Assembly: GCA_003576695.1 (NCBI GenBank) | Contig: QOZQ01000005.1 | Span: forward strand, 186,001 to 250,000 | From: Taklimakanibacter lacteus | Lineage (GTDB): Bacteria; Pseudomonadota; Alphaproteobacteria; Rhizobiales; Aestuariivirgaceae | Reading direction: 5' to 3' | Length of the DNA: 64,000 bases | Shown here: positions 52,071 through 60,973 of the stretch, in pieces | Numbering within the stretch: position 1 is the stretch's first letter | How the letters are laid out: every line of letters begins with the position of its first letter | The notes under the pieces: generated by a model | The model's input: only the letters and a program-made list of their open reading frames with translations | Databases searched by the model: none | What the model was told of the DNA's origin: nothing | Program-made: the position numbers and the translations under genes

Positions 52071-53636
52071 TCAGTAGTGGCGCGCCACGAAATCGGCGAG
52101 CTGCTGATATTGTCCGGCGGCGGCGATCGCCTCATAGAAGCCGCGATAGATCTGATGCTGGTCGTTGTAGAGATTGCCGGTCTTGCCATTGGGCTCGAAC
52201 TCGGCCTCGACCTGAACCATGGCGCCGACCGCCTCGTCGATCGTGGCGAAGGCGCCCGAGCCGAAGGCGCCCAGGATCGCAGCGCCGAGAACGGTGCATT
52301 CCCTTTCACGGGTGACCCGCGCGGGCTTGCCGATGATATCGGTCATGATCTGCACGAAGCCGTCCGACTTGGTGCCGCCGCCGGTCAGGCGGAAATCATT
52401 GATGCCGCCATCGATGTCGCTGTCGAAGGCATCGACCACCATGCGCATCTCATGCGCGCAGCCTTCGAGCAGCGCCCGGATCATGTCCTGACGGTCGTGA
52501 TAGAGGCCGAGGCCCAGGAAGCCGCCGCGCGAGGCGGCGTCGTAATAGGGCGTGACCTGGCTGGTCAGGAAGGAATGGAAGATCGCTCCCTTGGCGCCGG
52601 GCGGCGACTTGCCGGCCTGCTCGACCATGATCGAATAGGGGCTGCGGCCCTGGCGCGAGCTTTCATCGAGCTCGTTGCGGCCGAGATTGTTGCGCCACCA
52701 TTTGAGACAGGCGCCGAGGCTGAAGGCGGCACCCTCGATATCCCAGGCGCCCGGCACGCCATGGCCGCCCCACCACAGATTGCGCCCCTTGATGCGATCG
52801 AGGCTGTCGAGATGCGCTACCATCACGCCCGATGTTCCGACGGTGAACTCGGCCATGCCCTGGCGGATCACGCCGGCGCCGATCGCGGCGCATTGCTGGT
52901 CGCCGGCGCCGCGGCATAAAGTGATGCCGGCCGGCAGGCCGGTCGCCTCGGCCGCTTCCTTCGACAGGACACCCGCCTCGCCCGACGGGATGCCGACCGG
53001 CGGCAGCCGGTCGCGCCCGATGCCGCACAGGGAGAGGATGCGGTCGCTCCAGTCGAGCTTGCGGATATCCATCATGCCGTTGAGCGTCAGCGAGGCCGGA
53101 TCGGTAACCCATTCCTCGGCGCCGAGCCGGCGCAGGAAATATTCCTGGCCATTGGCGAACCAGCGCGTCTTGCCGAACAGAGCGGGCTCATTGTCGCGCA
53201 GCCAGGCGATCTTCGCCGCCGCCCAGATCGGGCTCAGCTGCATGCCGGTATGGGTCTGATGCTCTTCCGGCGAAATTTCCCTGGCAAAGATGTCGCGATA
53301 TTTGAGGGCGCGCCCGCAATTCCACACGATCGAATTGGCGAGCGGCCGCTTGTCGTCGTCGAGCATCAGGAACGTGCCGCGCTGGCTCGACAGGCCGACC
53401 GAGCGATAGGCCTCGGCCGGCAGATCGGCGTTCTTTACGGCCTGGCGCGAGGCCGAACAGATGCCGGCCCAGACCAATTCGACATCCTGCTCGCTCCAGC
53501 CCGGCTTGGGCGATACGCAAGGATATTCCTCGTAGCCATGGCCCAAGGCATTGCCGCGCTCGTCGAAGATCATCACGGTGCAGCCGGTCGTTCCGGCATC
53601 GATGCCGACAAACGCCTTGACGCGTCCCTTTGGCAT
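52071..53636 (-). CDS. FGGY-family carbohydrate kinase
   Basis: The 521-residue kinase has the phosphate-1 motif FVGIDAGTTGCTVMIFDERG at the N terminus, FTVGTSGVMVAHLDSL, and the adenosine motif RLTGGGTKSDGFVQIMTDII near 430. The family phosphorylates xylulose, ribulose, erythritol, gluconate or glycerol; which one cannot be read. The ATG at 53636 has an AGGAGG ribosome site. An upstream frame to 53666 is not conserved. It is 8 bases after the transglutaminase-like gene. Confidence 0.92.
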   Translation of the reverse strand: MPKGRVKAFVGIDAGTTGCTVMIFDERGNALGHGYEEYPCVSPKPGWSEQDVELVWAGICSASRQAVKNADLPAEAYRSVGLSSQRGTFLMLDDDKRPLANSIVWNCGRALKYRDIFAREISPEEHQTHTGMQLSPIWAAAKIAWLRDNEPALFGKTRWFANGQEYFLRRLGAEEWVTDPASLTLNGMMDIRKLDWSDRILSLCGIGRDRLPPVGIPSGEAGVLSKEAAEATGLPAGITLCRGAGDQQCAAIGAGVIRQGMAEFTVGTSGVMVAHLDSLDRIKGRNLWWGGHGVPGAWDIEGAAFSLGACLKWWRNNLGRNELDESSRQGRSPYSIMVEQAGKSPPGAKGAIFHSFLTSQVTPYYDAASRGGFLGLGLYHDRQDMIRALLEGCAHEMRMVVDAFDSDIDGGINDFRLTGGGTKSDGFVQIMTDIIGKPARVTRERECTVLGAAILGAFGSGAFATIDEAVGAMVQVEAEFEPNGKTGNLYNDQHQIYRGFYEAIAAAGQYQQLADFVARHY

Positions 53637-53644
53637 GTTTCCTC

Positions 53645-54250
53645 CTATGCTTCCTCTGGCATCCATTTCGTCAGGAGTTCGAGAAAACTCCGGCGATCTT
53701 TTCGTTGTTGCTCGGACAAGGTCGCGACGAGCTTCGCCTTGTGTTCGATCACATCCTCGGCGCGCGATATGTGGCCGTCGGGGGTGAGCGCGATCAACGT
53801 ATCGCCGCTGCCGTCCCAGGCCGCATTCACCGGAAAGCCCAAGGGCGCCAGAGCATCGGGCCAGGTGGCGTCGAGTTTTTTCTCGCGCATGCCGTCATGC
53901 CAGACGACATAGCAATGGAAATCGCGGATGCCGCCGGCGCGCACCCAGCGGGCAAGCGCCTCAGGCATCGAGGCGACCGCCGGCATGCCCCTGGCGAAAT
54001 CTCCCGCGGCGAATTCGACATCGGCGTGCCAGCCGACGCGGCGCAGAAGGTCGCGCAATAAGATGTGCTTGCCGGTGCAGGCGCCCCTGCCCGTCTTCAG
54101 GACGATGGCGGGATCGCGATTGCCGTCGGATGCATAAATAAGATTGCGCACGGCATGATAGATCGCCGGCACGGAAGGCAGGCTCAGCCCGCCGGCATGG
54201 CGGGCAAGGAAGGCATCAAGCTGTTGCGGATAGGACGCTTCTGCTCTCAT
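53645..54250 (-). CDS. Transglutaminase-like (papain-fold) protein in sugar operon
   Basis: The 201-residue protein has a visible Cys-His-Asp triad of the transglutaminase-like superfamily: GRGACTGKHILLRDLLRRVG (Cys58), IRDFHCYVVWHD (His112) and KKLDATW (Asp127). I see no signal peptide. It lies between the importer ATPase and the FGGY kinase on the same strand, and probably heads the kinase-VOC-aldolase transcript, with a promoter in 54251-54511. A role as an amidase or peptidase for a modified sugar or for control is inference. Confidence 0.8.
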   Translation of the reverse strand: MRAEASYPQQLDAFLARHAGGLSLPSVPAIYHAVRNLIYASDGNRDPAIVLKTGRGACTGKHILLRDLLRRVGWHADVEFAAGDFARGMPAVASMPEALARWVRAGGIRDFHCYVVWHDGMREKKLDATWPDALAPLGFPVNAAWDGSGDTLIALTPDGHISRAEDVIEHKAKLVATLSEQQRKDRRSFLELLTKWMPEEA

Positions 54251-54400
54251 GACCGTTCCAGCGCAGCTGCGCTTGCCCGGCTCGGCGTGCGGCGCGTCCC
54301 GCCCATGATGGATGCCTCCCTGAAAGCAATTTTCTTATTTTCTGTCTTTCCGAGAACTATGCACGAAGGGTCCAGCAGCGTCCAGCAGGATTCACCTATA

Positions 54401-54416
54401 TTTGCAAATTTTTTTC
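54401..54416. promoter_or_regulatory. Candidate RpiR operator 2
   Basis: TTTGCAAATTTTTTTC; its reverse complement matches the site at 48696 in 13 of 16 bases. It lies in the 54251-54511 gap (261 bases, no gene) before the transglutaminase-kinase-aldolase genes. A second, weaker AT-rich stretch follows. Confidence 0.5.
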
Positions 54417-54511
54417 ATGAATTGCGCTGACATTCTAGGAGAAACCACCTCCGTCCGGAACGTCTTCAGGTGCCTGCGCCGCAGCCTGAAAATTTCCTTC
54501 GGAGACTCCGC

Positions 54512-55606
54512 CTAGAAAAAAGCCTTGCCGGTGACGGCGTCGAAGGCGTGCCATTTGTCACGATTGACGGTGACATAGCAAGCCTCGCCCGGGGCGCCGG
54601 CGAATTCCGGCGCCGTCTTGACCCTTATGCGGGCATCGGCGAGCTCAACCTCGACGATCATGTCGCCGCCCAGGAGCTCATTGACGAAGACCTTGCCGGT
54701 GATCGCAGGCTCGGCCGGGCGCGTCATCGATATTGCGAGCGCATCGGGCCTGACCCCCATGCGCACGGTGGCCGCGGTCCCGGCTCCGTTCAGGCATTTC
54801 ATCTGCTCCGGCTTCAGTGCCAGCGCGAAATCGGGGTGGGTGAGCATGAGCTTGCCGCCGGCATTGGTGATCTCGCAGGTGAGGAAATTCATCGCCGGCT
54901 CGCCGACGAATCCCGCCACCCAGGCATTGACCGGCTTGTTGTAGACCTCGCGCGGGGAGCCAAGCTGCTGCAGCTCGCCCTCATGCATGACCGCGATCTG
55001 ATCGGCCATCGACATGGCTTCGAGCTGGTCATGGGTGACATAGACCATGGTGGTGCCGAGCGTGCGCTGCATGTGCTTGATCTCGCCGCGCATATGCGCC
55101 CTGAGCTTGGCGTCGAGATGGGCGATCGGCTCGTCGAACAGGAAGAGCTTGGGCTCGCGTACGATGGCGCGACCGATGGCGACGCGCTGCTTCTGGCCGC
55201 CCGACAGTTCCTGCGGCCGGCGCTCCAGCAAATGGCCGATCTCGAGAAGCTTTGCCGCCTGGGTGACGCGGTCCTTGATGCGCGCCCCTTCCTGGCCCCT
55301 GAGCTTCAGGGGGTTGGCCATGTTCTCGAACACGGATTTATGCGGATAGAGCGCGTAGTTCTCGAAGACCATGGCGACGTCGCGGTCCTTCGGCGCCAGG
55401 TCATTGATGCGCCGGTCGTCGAACAGGATGTCGCCGGCGCTGATATGCTCGAGGCCCGCCACCATGCGCATGGTCGAGGACTTGCCGCAGCCGGAGGGGC
55501 CCAGGATCGACAGGAAGCTCCCATCCGGACAATCGATGTTCAGGTCCTTCACGGCGGCGAACTCGCCGTATTTCTTCCACACATTGCGGAACGTTACTCT
55601 GGCCAT
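54512..55606 (-). CDS. ABC transporter ATP-binding protein, UgpC-type sugar importer, locus B
   Basis: The 364-residue ATPase has Walker A GPSGCGKSSTMRM, signature LSGGQKQRVAIGRA, Walker B LFLFDEPIAHLDAKLR and H-loop YVTHDQLEAMS, plus a TOBE-type C-terminal domain. The Q-loop reads MVFENYALYP (Glu82), where Gln is usual, as in the locus A copy MVFQSYALYP. It is 12 bases after the MalG-type permease. Confidence 0.92.
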   Translation of the reverse strand: MARVTFRNVWKKYGEFAAVKDLNIDCPDGSFLSILGPSGCGKSSTMRMVAGLEHISAGDILFDDRRINDLAPKDRDVAMVFENYALYPHKSVFENMANPLKLRGQEGARIKDRVTQAAKLLEIGHLLERRPQELSGGQKQRVAIGRAIVREPKLFLFDEPIAHLDAKLRAHMRGEIKHMQRTLGTTMVYVTHDQLEAMSMADQIAVMHEGELQQLGSPREVYNKPVNAWVAGFVGEPAMNFLTCEITNAGGKLMLTHPDFALALKPEQMKCLNGAGTAATVRMGVRPDALAISMTRPAEPAITGKVFVNELLGGDMIVEVELADARIRVKTAPEFAGAPGEACYVTVNRDKWHAFDAVTGKAFF

Positions 55607-55618
55607 GAAATTCTCCGA

Positions 55619-56497
55619 TTATTCCTTGACCGCGCCCATGGTCAGGCCGGTGACGAGATATCTTCTGATGACGAGGCCGAGCAGCATCATCGGCAATGTG
55701 GTGACGACGCCCGCCGCCATGATCGAGCCCCACTGGATATTCTGCGGCTGGACCAGCTCGCGCGTCGCCACCGGGAGCGTCTTGGCGCCGCCCGAGCCGA
55801 TGATCGCGGCAAACAGGAAATCGTTCCAGGCGAAGAGGATGCACAGCACGATGAAGGCGCCGATGCCGGGCGCCACCAGAGGCAGGATCGCCATGAAGGC
55901 CTGGAAGCGCGTGGCGCCATCGACCATCTGGGCCTCCTCGATCGCATAGGGCACGTTGTCGAAGAAGCCCTTCAGGATCCAGATGGCGAAAGGCAGGTTG
56001 AAGGTGGTGTAGGCGAGGATCAGCCCCGGCAGAGTGCCGACGAGATCGAGCGAGCGGAAGATGGCATAGAGCGGCACCATCACCGCGACCACCGGCGCCA
56101 TGCGGGTCGAGATGATCCAGAAGAACAGGTCGCTCTTGCCCTTGAAGTCGATGCGCGACAGCGAATAGGCGGCCATCGAGCCCAGGATCACCGAGATCAC
56201 CGCCGAGCCGCCGGCCGCCACCAGGCTGTTCGCCATGTAGCGGCTGAAGTCGAGATTGAGGAAGAGATCGCGATAATGCTTGAGCGTCGGGGTGAAATCG
56301 AAGAAGACGCCGATGCCCGACCAGTCGCCGACCGCAGGGATCTTGAAGGCCTCGAGCAGGTCCTTGAAGGACGACACGAACATCACGAAGATCGGCAGCA
56401 GCGTCCAGACGAGATAGAGCGCGATGAACACGGCCGAAAACCAGCGGAAGCCGCGGGTGAGCGGTGTCTCATATCGGACGACGTCGCGGGAGGCCAT
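55619..56497 (-). CDS. Carbohydrate ABC transporter permease (MalG-type), locus B
   Basis: The 292-residue permease has about six membrane segments and an EAA loop EEAQMVDGATRFQAFMAILP near 188-207. Its start is 3 bases after the MalF-type stop. It forms the import channel with the neighbour below. Confidence 0.92.
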   Translation of the reverse strand: MASRDVVRYETPLTRGFRWFSAVFIALYLVWTLLPIFVMFVSSFKDLLEAFKIPAVGDWSGIGVFFDFTPTLKHYRDLFLNLDFSRYMANSLVAAGGSAVISVILGSMAAYSLSRIDFKGKSDLFFWIISTRMAPVVAVMVPLYAIFRSLDLVGTLPGLILAYTTFNLPFAIWILKGFFDNVPYAIEEAQMVDGATRFQAFMAILPLVAPGIGAFIVLCILFAWNDFLFAAIIGSGGAKTLPVATRELVQPQNIQWGSIMAAGVVTTLPMMLLGLVIRRYLVTGLTMGAVKE

Positions 56498-56500
56498 GGC

Positions 56501-57499
56501 TCAGGATTTCCTCGTCTGCTGGCGGTCGAAGACCTTCACCAGGATCATGCCCAGAATGATGGTGACGACGAGCAGCGTCAGAGCGATCGCCGCGCCGCGG
56601 CCGAGCTTGAAGAACTTGAACGACACTTCGAACAGATAGATCGGCAATATCTTGGTGGCATTGCCGGGGCCGCCGCCGGTGAGGACGAGGGCCGAATCGA
56701 TGAAGCGGAAATTGTCCATGAAGCGCAGCATCACCGCGATCAGCAGCACCGGATAGAGATTGGGCAGCGTGATCGAGAAGAAGTTGCGCAGGGGCGAGGC
56801 GCCATCGACCATATTGGCCTCGAGCTGGTCCTGCGGAACGCGCTTGAGGCCGGCAAGCGTGATCAGTGTGATGAGCGGCGTCCATTGCCACACATCGACC
56901 AGCACGATGCCCAACATCGCCGTGCCGGGGCTGGCGAGGATCGACTTGGCGTCGAGCAGGCCGACGCTCTGGAACAGCCAGTGATACCAGCCGAAGGTGC
57001 CGTTATAGAGGAAGTACCAGACGAGACCGGCGACAATCGGCGCCATCATCATCGGCATCAACAGGGTGGTGACGAGGATCTTCTCGAAGCGAGACCCGTT
57101 GAGCACGACGGCGAGGAACACGCCGATGCCGATCTGCAAGGCGAGGCACATGAGGCTGTACTGGAAGAGCAGCGTCCAGCCCTTGAGGTATCGCGTGTCG
57201 GTGACGAGCCTGGTGAAGTTCTCGAAATTGTTCCAGGTGGCCGAGCCGATCTCCACATCGTGGAGGCTCATATAGATCATCCAGAAGAACGGATAGAGCG
57301 AGATGCAGGCGAGCAGCAGGATGGCGGGCGCCATCAGCCAGAAGAAATAGGCCTTGGACGGCGGCGGGTTGAGCTTCGCCGGCTCGGCGATGAGGGACGG
57401 CGCCGGGCGCGCCTCGACATTGTCGAGGAGCTGGCGGACGCGAAACAGGCCTTCGCTTTGCCGCAAGGATGGTTCAGGTGAAAGCAAGGTGTCGGTCAT
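56501..57499 (-). CDS. Carbohydrate ABC transporter permease (MalF-type), locus B
   Basis: The protein is about 332 residues with a cytoplasmic N-terminal tail and about six membrane segments (YFFWLMAPAILLLACISLYP first). The EAA loop ANMVDGASPLRNFFSITLP is present. Starts at 57499 or 57523 are both plausible, and neither has a strong ribosome site. A perfect hairpin (57566-57597) precedes it. It forms the channel with the MalG-type partner. Confidence 0.9.
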   Translation of the reverse strand: MTDTLLSPEPSLRQSEGLFRVRQLLDNVEARPAPSLIAEPAKLNPPPSKAYFFWLMAPAILLLACISLYPFFWMIYMSLHDVEIGSATWNNFENFTRLVTDTRYLKGWTLLFQYSLMCLALQIGIGVFLAVVLNGSRFEKILVTTLLMPMMMAPIVAGLVWYFLYNGTFGWYHWLFQSVGLLDAKSILASPGTAMLGIVLVDVWQWTPLITLITLAGLKRVPQDQLEANMVDGASPLRNFFSITLPNLYPVLLIAVMLRFMDNFRFIDSALVLTGGGPGNATKILPIYLFEVSFKFFKLGRGAAIALTLLVVTIILGMILVKVFDRQQTRKS

Positions 57500-57565
57500 C
57501 GATCTCGTGTCGGCAGCCGTCATCGACGCGGCAGGTCGGAACGGCAGGGGCTTGCAGCCGGAAAA

Positions 57566-57597
57566 CCGGTCCGGCGGCCGTGACGCCGCCGGACCGG
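57566..57597 (-). terminator. Hairpin between binding-protein and permease genes, locus B
   Basis: A perfect 13-bp stem (CCGGTCCGGCGGC / GCCGCCGGACCGG, loop of 6) lies 16-47 bases after the binding-protein stop (57613), followed on the minus strand by TTTTCC. It probably ends or stabilises part of the transcript so binding protein exceeds permease. The equivalent gap in locus A carries a repeat. Confidence 0.7.
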
Positions 57598-57612
57598 CAG
57601 GTTTGAGGAAAC

Positions 57613-59142
57613 TTAGCCCGCCCCATTCAGCTCGTCGAGCTGCGACTGGAGCGACTTGCACGTGTCCTCCGGCGACTGCTCCCCAGAACAGCATTTCTGC
57701 ACTTCGGCGGCGAGGATCGAGTGATATTCGTTGGCCTGCGGAATCTTGGGGCCAAGCACGAAGTGCGGATCCTTGATGCCGTAGTCATAGACGGGCTCGA
57801 AGGTGAGCGCGTTCGGCATGGTGGTGGGACGCACCCTGGCCTTCTTCACCTCGTCCATCGCCAGCACCGACTTGCGGGTCGGCGTGCCGCCGAGGCCCTT
57901 CAGCACGTTGAACTGGTTTTCGCGCGACACCGACCAGATGGCGAAGATATAGGCGGCGCGCTTCAGATCCTCGGAGGCATTGTTGTTGATGCCGATGCCG
58001 CCGATGCCGCAATTGGTGCCGTTGACGGCCTCGCCGCCATTCTTGATCCAGCTCGCCTCGCCCTTCGGACAGACCGCATAGGCCGTCTTGCCCCCGGCCG
58101 CGCGCGATTTCGTCTCGTCCTCGATCGATGCGGCAAATTCGTGATACTGGACCTGCATCGCGATATTGCCGGACTGGTAGACGGTGTTCAGCTCGAGCGT
58201 GCCGTTGGCCAGGTTGTCGGGATGCGACACATCGGCCAGCTCCTTGAACCTGGTCATGGTGAGGATCGACTGCTCGTCGCCCCAATTGGTCTTGCCGGGC
58301 GTCTTGGAGCCAAGCTTGTCGTCGACCGGCCAGTCGATCCAGCGGCCATTGGCGAAGAGCATGCGCTGGATGTCGAGCTGCGTCGTCCAGGCGAAGGACC
58401 CCTGATGCTGGGCGTAGCCATAGGGCACGTCCTTGCCGGCTTCCTTGGCCTTCTTGAAGAAGGCGGCCATGTCGGTCACCTGCTTCCAGGTCGTGTCCTT
58501 GGTGAATTCGAGACGGTAGCCATATTCGGCCTCGAAATCCTTGCTGTTCGCCTCGAACAGATCCTGGCGATAGAAGGTGCAGGCGATGGCGGCGTCATAG
58601 GGGAGTGCGATGATCTTCCCTTCAGTGTAGAAACGGCCGCAGGCGGAGAGGAAATTCTCGAACCAGGCGTCGTCGCCATAGCCATCGGCATCCTGCGGCA
58701 AGGTGTTGTCGCCGAACATGGGCGTGAGGTCGGCGTAGAAATCGGCGAAGGGCGCCCCGATCGGCTTGTCCTGGACATAGTTGAGCACATAGTCCGACTT
58801 GCCGCCGCGCAGGTCGATGCCGACCTTCTGCTGCACGACCGGCAGGTCGTCGGTGAGAATGGTGACATCGATGCCGGTCAGATCGGTGAAGGCCTTGATA
58901 TTGTCGCGGATGGCGAAGGAGGGCGGCGTGTTCTCCGACATGAAGACGAGCTTGGAGCCCGAATATTGCTTCCACTTGGCGTCATCGGAAGACGCGGCCT
59001 GGACGCGGCTGCGGGTGACGGTCGATCCGAGGCCCAGCGTCAGCGAGCCGACGCCCAGAGCGGAAGCTGCACCGCCGCCGAGCTCGAGAAATTTGCGGCG
59101 GCTGACACGGCTATAGACTGCGTCTTTCGGCACATAAAACAT
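57613..59142 (-). CDS. Tat-exported sugar ABC transporter substrate-binding protein, locus B
   Basis: The 509-residue binding protein has a twin-arginine signal (SRRKFLELGGGAASALGVGS). It belongs to the family 1 extracellular solute-binding proteins (NIKAFTDLTGIDVTILTDDL, FLSACGRFYTEGKIIALPYD). It is first in the importer operon, with a 595-base promoter gap upstream. The substrate is not known. Confidence 0.92.
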   Translation of the reverse strand: MFYVPKDAVYSRVSRRKFLELGGGAASALGVGSLTLGLGSTVTRSRVQAASSDDAKWKQYSGSKLVFMSENTPPSFAIRDNIKAFTDLTGIDVTILTDDLPVVQQKVGIDLRGGKSDYVLNYVQDKPIGAPFADFYADLTPMFGDNTLPQDADGYGDDAWFENFLSACGRFYTEGKIIALPYDAAIACTFYRQDLFEANSKDFEAEYGYRLEFTKDTTWKQVTDMAAFFKKAKEAGKDVPYGYAQHQGSFAWTTQLDIQRMLFANGRWIDWPVDDKLGSKTPGKTNWGDEQSILTMTRFKELADVSHPDNLANGTLELNTVYQSGNIAMQVQYHEFAASIEDETKSRAAGGKTAYAVCPKGEASWIKNGGEAVNGTNCGIGGIGINNNASEDLKRAAYIFAIWSVSRENQFNVLKGLGGTPTRKSVLAMDEVKKARVRPTTMPNALTFEPVYDYGIKDPHFVLGPKIPQANEYHSILAAEVQKCCSGEQSPEDTCKSLQSQLDELNGAG

Positions 59143-59737
59143 GAATTCCTCCCATCCGGCAGCGTGCGCGCTGAGACCGGCGTTCTGTTTTCGGTTTCGC
59201 GGGGCGCATTCGATTGACGCCCTTGTTCCATCGCGTGGTCCGCTGTCGATGGCGCGACCGCGCGCTGGTGGTGCGACGAGGCTTCGTTCCCGTCGAGGAA
59301 AGCCTAGCCGTAAACGCCCGATCTTGTAAATTATTTTTTTCTTTTTTCGGGTTTTTCCGATCTCGTTCTGGTTGAAAATTTATCATATTGATTTCAAATA
59401 CTTTTATTGATCAAATATTTTCAGGAATCCGAAATGGCGTAAAGATCGGCCGCCTTTCCAAGCTGCCGGACGCAATGCTCACGCAAATTTGCGAGCGCCT
59501 TTCCGGGCGGCCCAGCTTCGAATCAAGCAAGTGCCGACAACGCGTCTTTCGGCAGCGCCGATCATTCTCTTTCATATAAAAGCATCGGCGAAGCGGCGGC
59601 TCATGGCGCGCCAAAGCGGGTTTTACGAAGCGATCAAACCACCATCCGGAACGAGATTTTGAAACTGGACATGGCCAAAACCCTCGCCTATAAACCGGCC
59701 CGCTTCTCGTGAGGCCTCGCTTTCGAGGCCCTTCGGC
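59143..59737. other. Long promoter gap upstream of locus B importer; no gene seen
   Basis: The gap is AT-rich at 59320-59430, with TGAAAATTTATCA and TGATCAAATATTTTCAGG, relatives of the candidate RpiR motif. A perfect CGCAAATTTGCG palindrome lies at 59482-59493. No frame has support. The tRNA gene follows at 59738. Confidence 0.65.
59374..59424. promoter_or_regulatory. Candidate RpiR operator region 3
   Basis: GAAAATTTATCA and, further on, TCAAATATTTTCA (reverse TGAAAATATTTGA) resemble the sites at 48696 and 54401. The match is looser than between the first two. Confidence 0.35.
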
Positions 59738-59813
<76 letters not shown>

Positions 59814-59872
59814 TTTCCTGTAGAATGGAAAGCCAGGAAGTCCGGCTCACGCGCCAGCGGAGTGCGAAAACC

Positions 59873-60328
59873 ATGACGATCGAAACCAGCCTTGCGCTTG
59901 GCCGCAGCGCCACCATCCCCGCTTCACCCGAAGAGGCCAAGCTCGATGTGGTGCCCAATCCGCAAGGGGGTACGCTCTATCTCACCCGCTTCACCTGCCC
60001 CGAATTCACCTCGCTGTGCCCGGTGACCGGGCAGCCCGATTTCGGCCACCTGGTCATCGACTATGCGCCCGACAAGCTGCTGGTTGAATCGAAGTCGCTG
60101 AAGCTCTTCCTGCACAGCTTCCGAAATCACGGCGCCTTCCATGAGCATTGCACCGTCTATGTGGCGAAGCGCTTCTGCGAAGCGGCCAGGCCGATCTGGC
60201 TGCGCATCGGCGGCTACTGGTATCCGCGCGGCGGCATCCCGATCGATGTGTTCTGGCAGACCGCTGAGCCGCCCAAGGGACTGTGGATCCCGGACCAGGG
60301 AGTTCCCGGCTATCGCGGCCGCGGCTGA
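59873..60328 (+). CDS. queF: NADPH-dependent 7-cyano-7-deazaguanine (preQ0) reductase
   Basis: The 151-residue type I QueF reduces preQ0 to preQ1 in the queuosine pathway. [16 protein letters not shown] holds the catalytic Cys49 and Asp56, and [20 protein letters not shown] is the QueF motif. The ATG at 59873 gives a clean start. The downstream VUT-family transporter fits queuosine precursor uptake. The queuosine tRNAs are Tyr, His, Asn and Asp, so the adjacent tRNA-Phe is not a target. Confidence 0.95.
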   Translation: MTIETSLALGRSATIPASPEEAKLDVVPNPQGGTLYLTRFTCPEFTSLCPVTGQPDFGHLVIDYAPDKLLVESKSLKLFLHSFRNHGAFHEHCTVYVAKRFCEAARPIWLRIGGYWYPRGGIPIDVFWQTAEPPKGLWIPDQGVPGYRGRG

Positions 60329-60342
60329 AGAAAGAGACCACC

Positions 60343-60912
60343 ATGAATGACGACCTTAAAACATTGCGCCAGCGTGAGGGCGTCACCTTTCTCATCGCCT
60401 TCGCTCTATGCATTCCGGCAGCGAACTGGCTCATCCTGCATGTGGGAACGACCTGCGCGCCTGACGGCCCATGCCTCATTCCGGTGGCGCCGGGACTGCT
60501 GGCACCTTCCGGCGTGCTGATGGTCGGACTCACTTTGGTGCTGCGCGATCTCATCCAGCGCCGCCTCGGCGTCAAGGTGGCGGCGGCCGGCATCATCGCC
60601 GGCGCCCTGCTTTCGGCCCTCTTCGCGCCGCCGCAACTTGTCATCGCCTCGGCGGCGGCGTTCCTTCTGTCGGAGACCGCCGACCTTCTCGTCTATACGC
60701 CGCTGCAGAGGAAGGGGCTGGTGCTCGCGGTGGCGGCGAGCAGCGTTGTGGGCCTCATCATCGACAGCCTCGTCTTCCTTTATCTGGCTTTCGGCAGCCT
60801 CGCTTTCCTCGAAGGCCAGGTGATCGGCAAGGCGTGGATGGTGCTGCTGTCCCTGCCGGTGATCGCCTGGCTCAGACGGCGGGATGAGAGGCTGGGGCTT
60901 ACGCCGGCATAG
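60343..60912 (+). CDS. VUT/YhhQ-family probable queuosine-precursor transporter
   Basis: The 189-residue membrane protein has about six hydrophobic segments, with the VLRDLIQRRLG and AFLLSETADLLVYTPLQRKG motifs of the VUT family (PF02592), which in YhhQ moves preQ0 or preQ1. It starts 14 bases after queF. It is a likely importer of a queuosine precursor; the substrate is inferred from its partner. Confidence 0.9.
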   Translation: MNDDLKTLRQREGVTFLIAFALCIPAANWLILHVGTTCAPDGPCLIPVAPGLLAPSGVLMVGLTLVLRDLIQRRLGVKVAAAGIIAGALLSALFAPPQLVIASAAAFLLSETADLLVYTPLQRKGLVLAVAASSVVGLIIDSLVFLYLAFGSLAFLEGQVIGKAWMVLLSLPVIAWLRRRDERLGLTPA

Positions 60913-60973
60913 GCTTTTTCAGCTTCGCGAGATTCTTGTCGGAAAACCGGCATCCACTTTTCCGGATCATGCG

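Noticed and set aside
54470-57481. A 1003-codon frame on the plus strand across the locus B ATPase and permeases
   Set aside because: It is antisense to three well-supported genes and its residues are low-complexity Glu/His/Arg-rich; a shadow.
59814-59872. preQ1 riboswitch before queF
   Set aside because: The 59-base gap after the tRNA has no recognisable aptamer fold.
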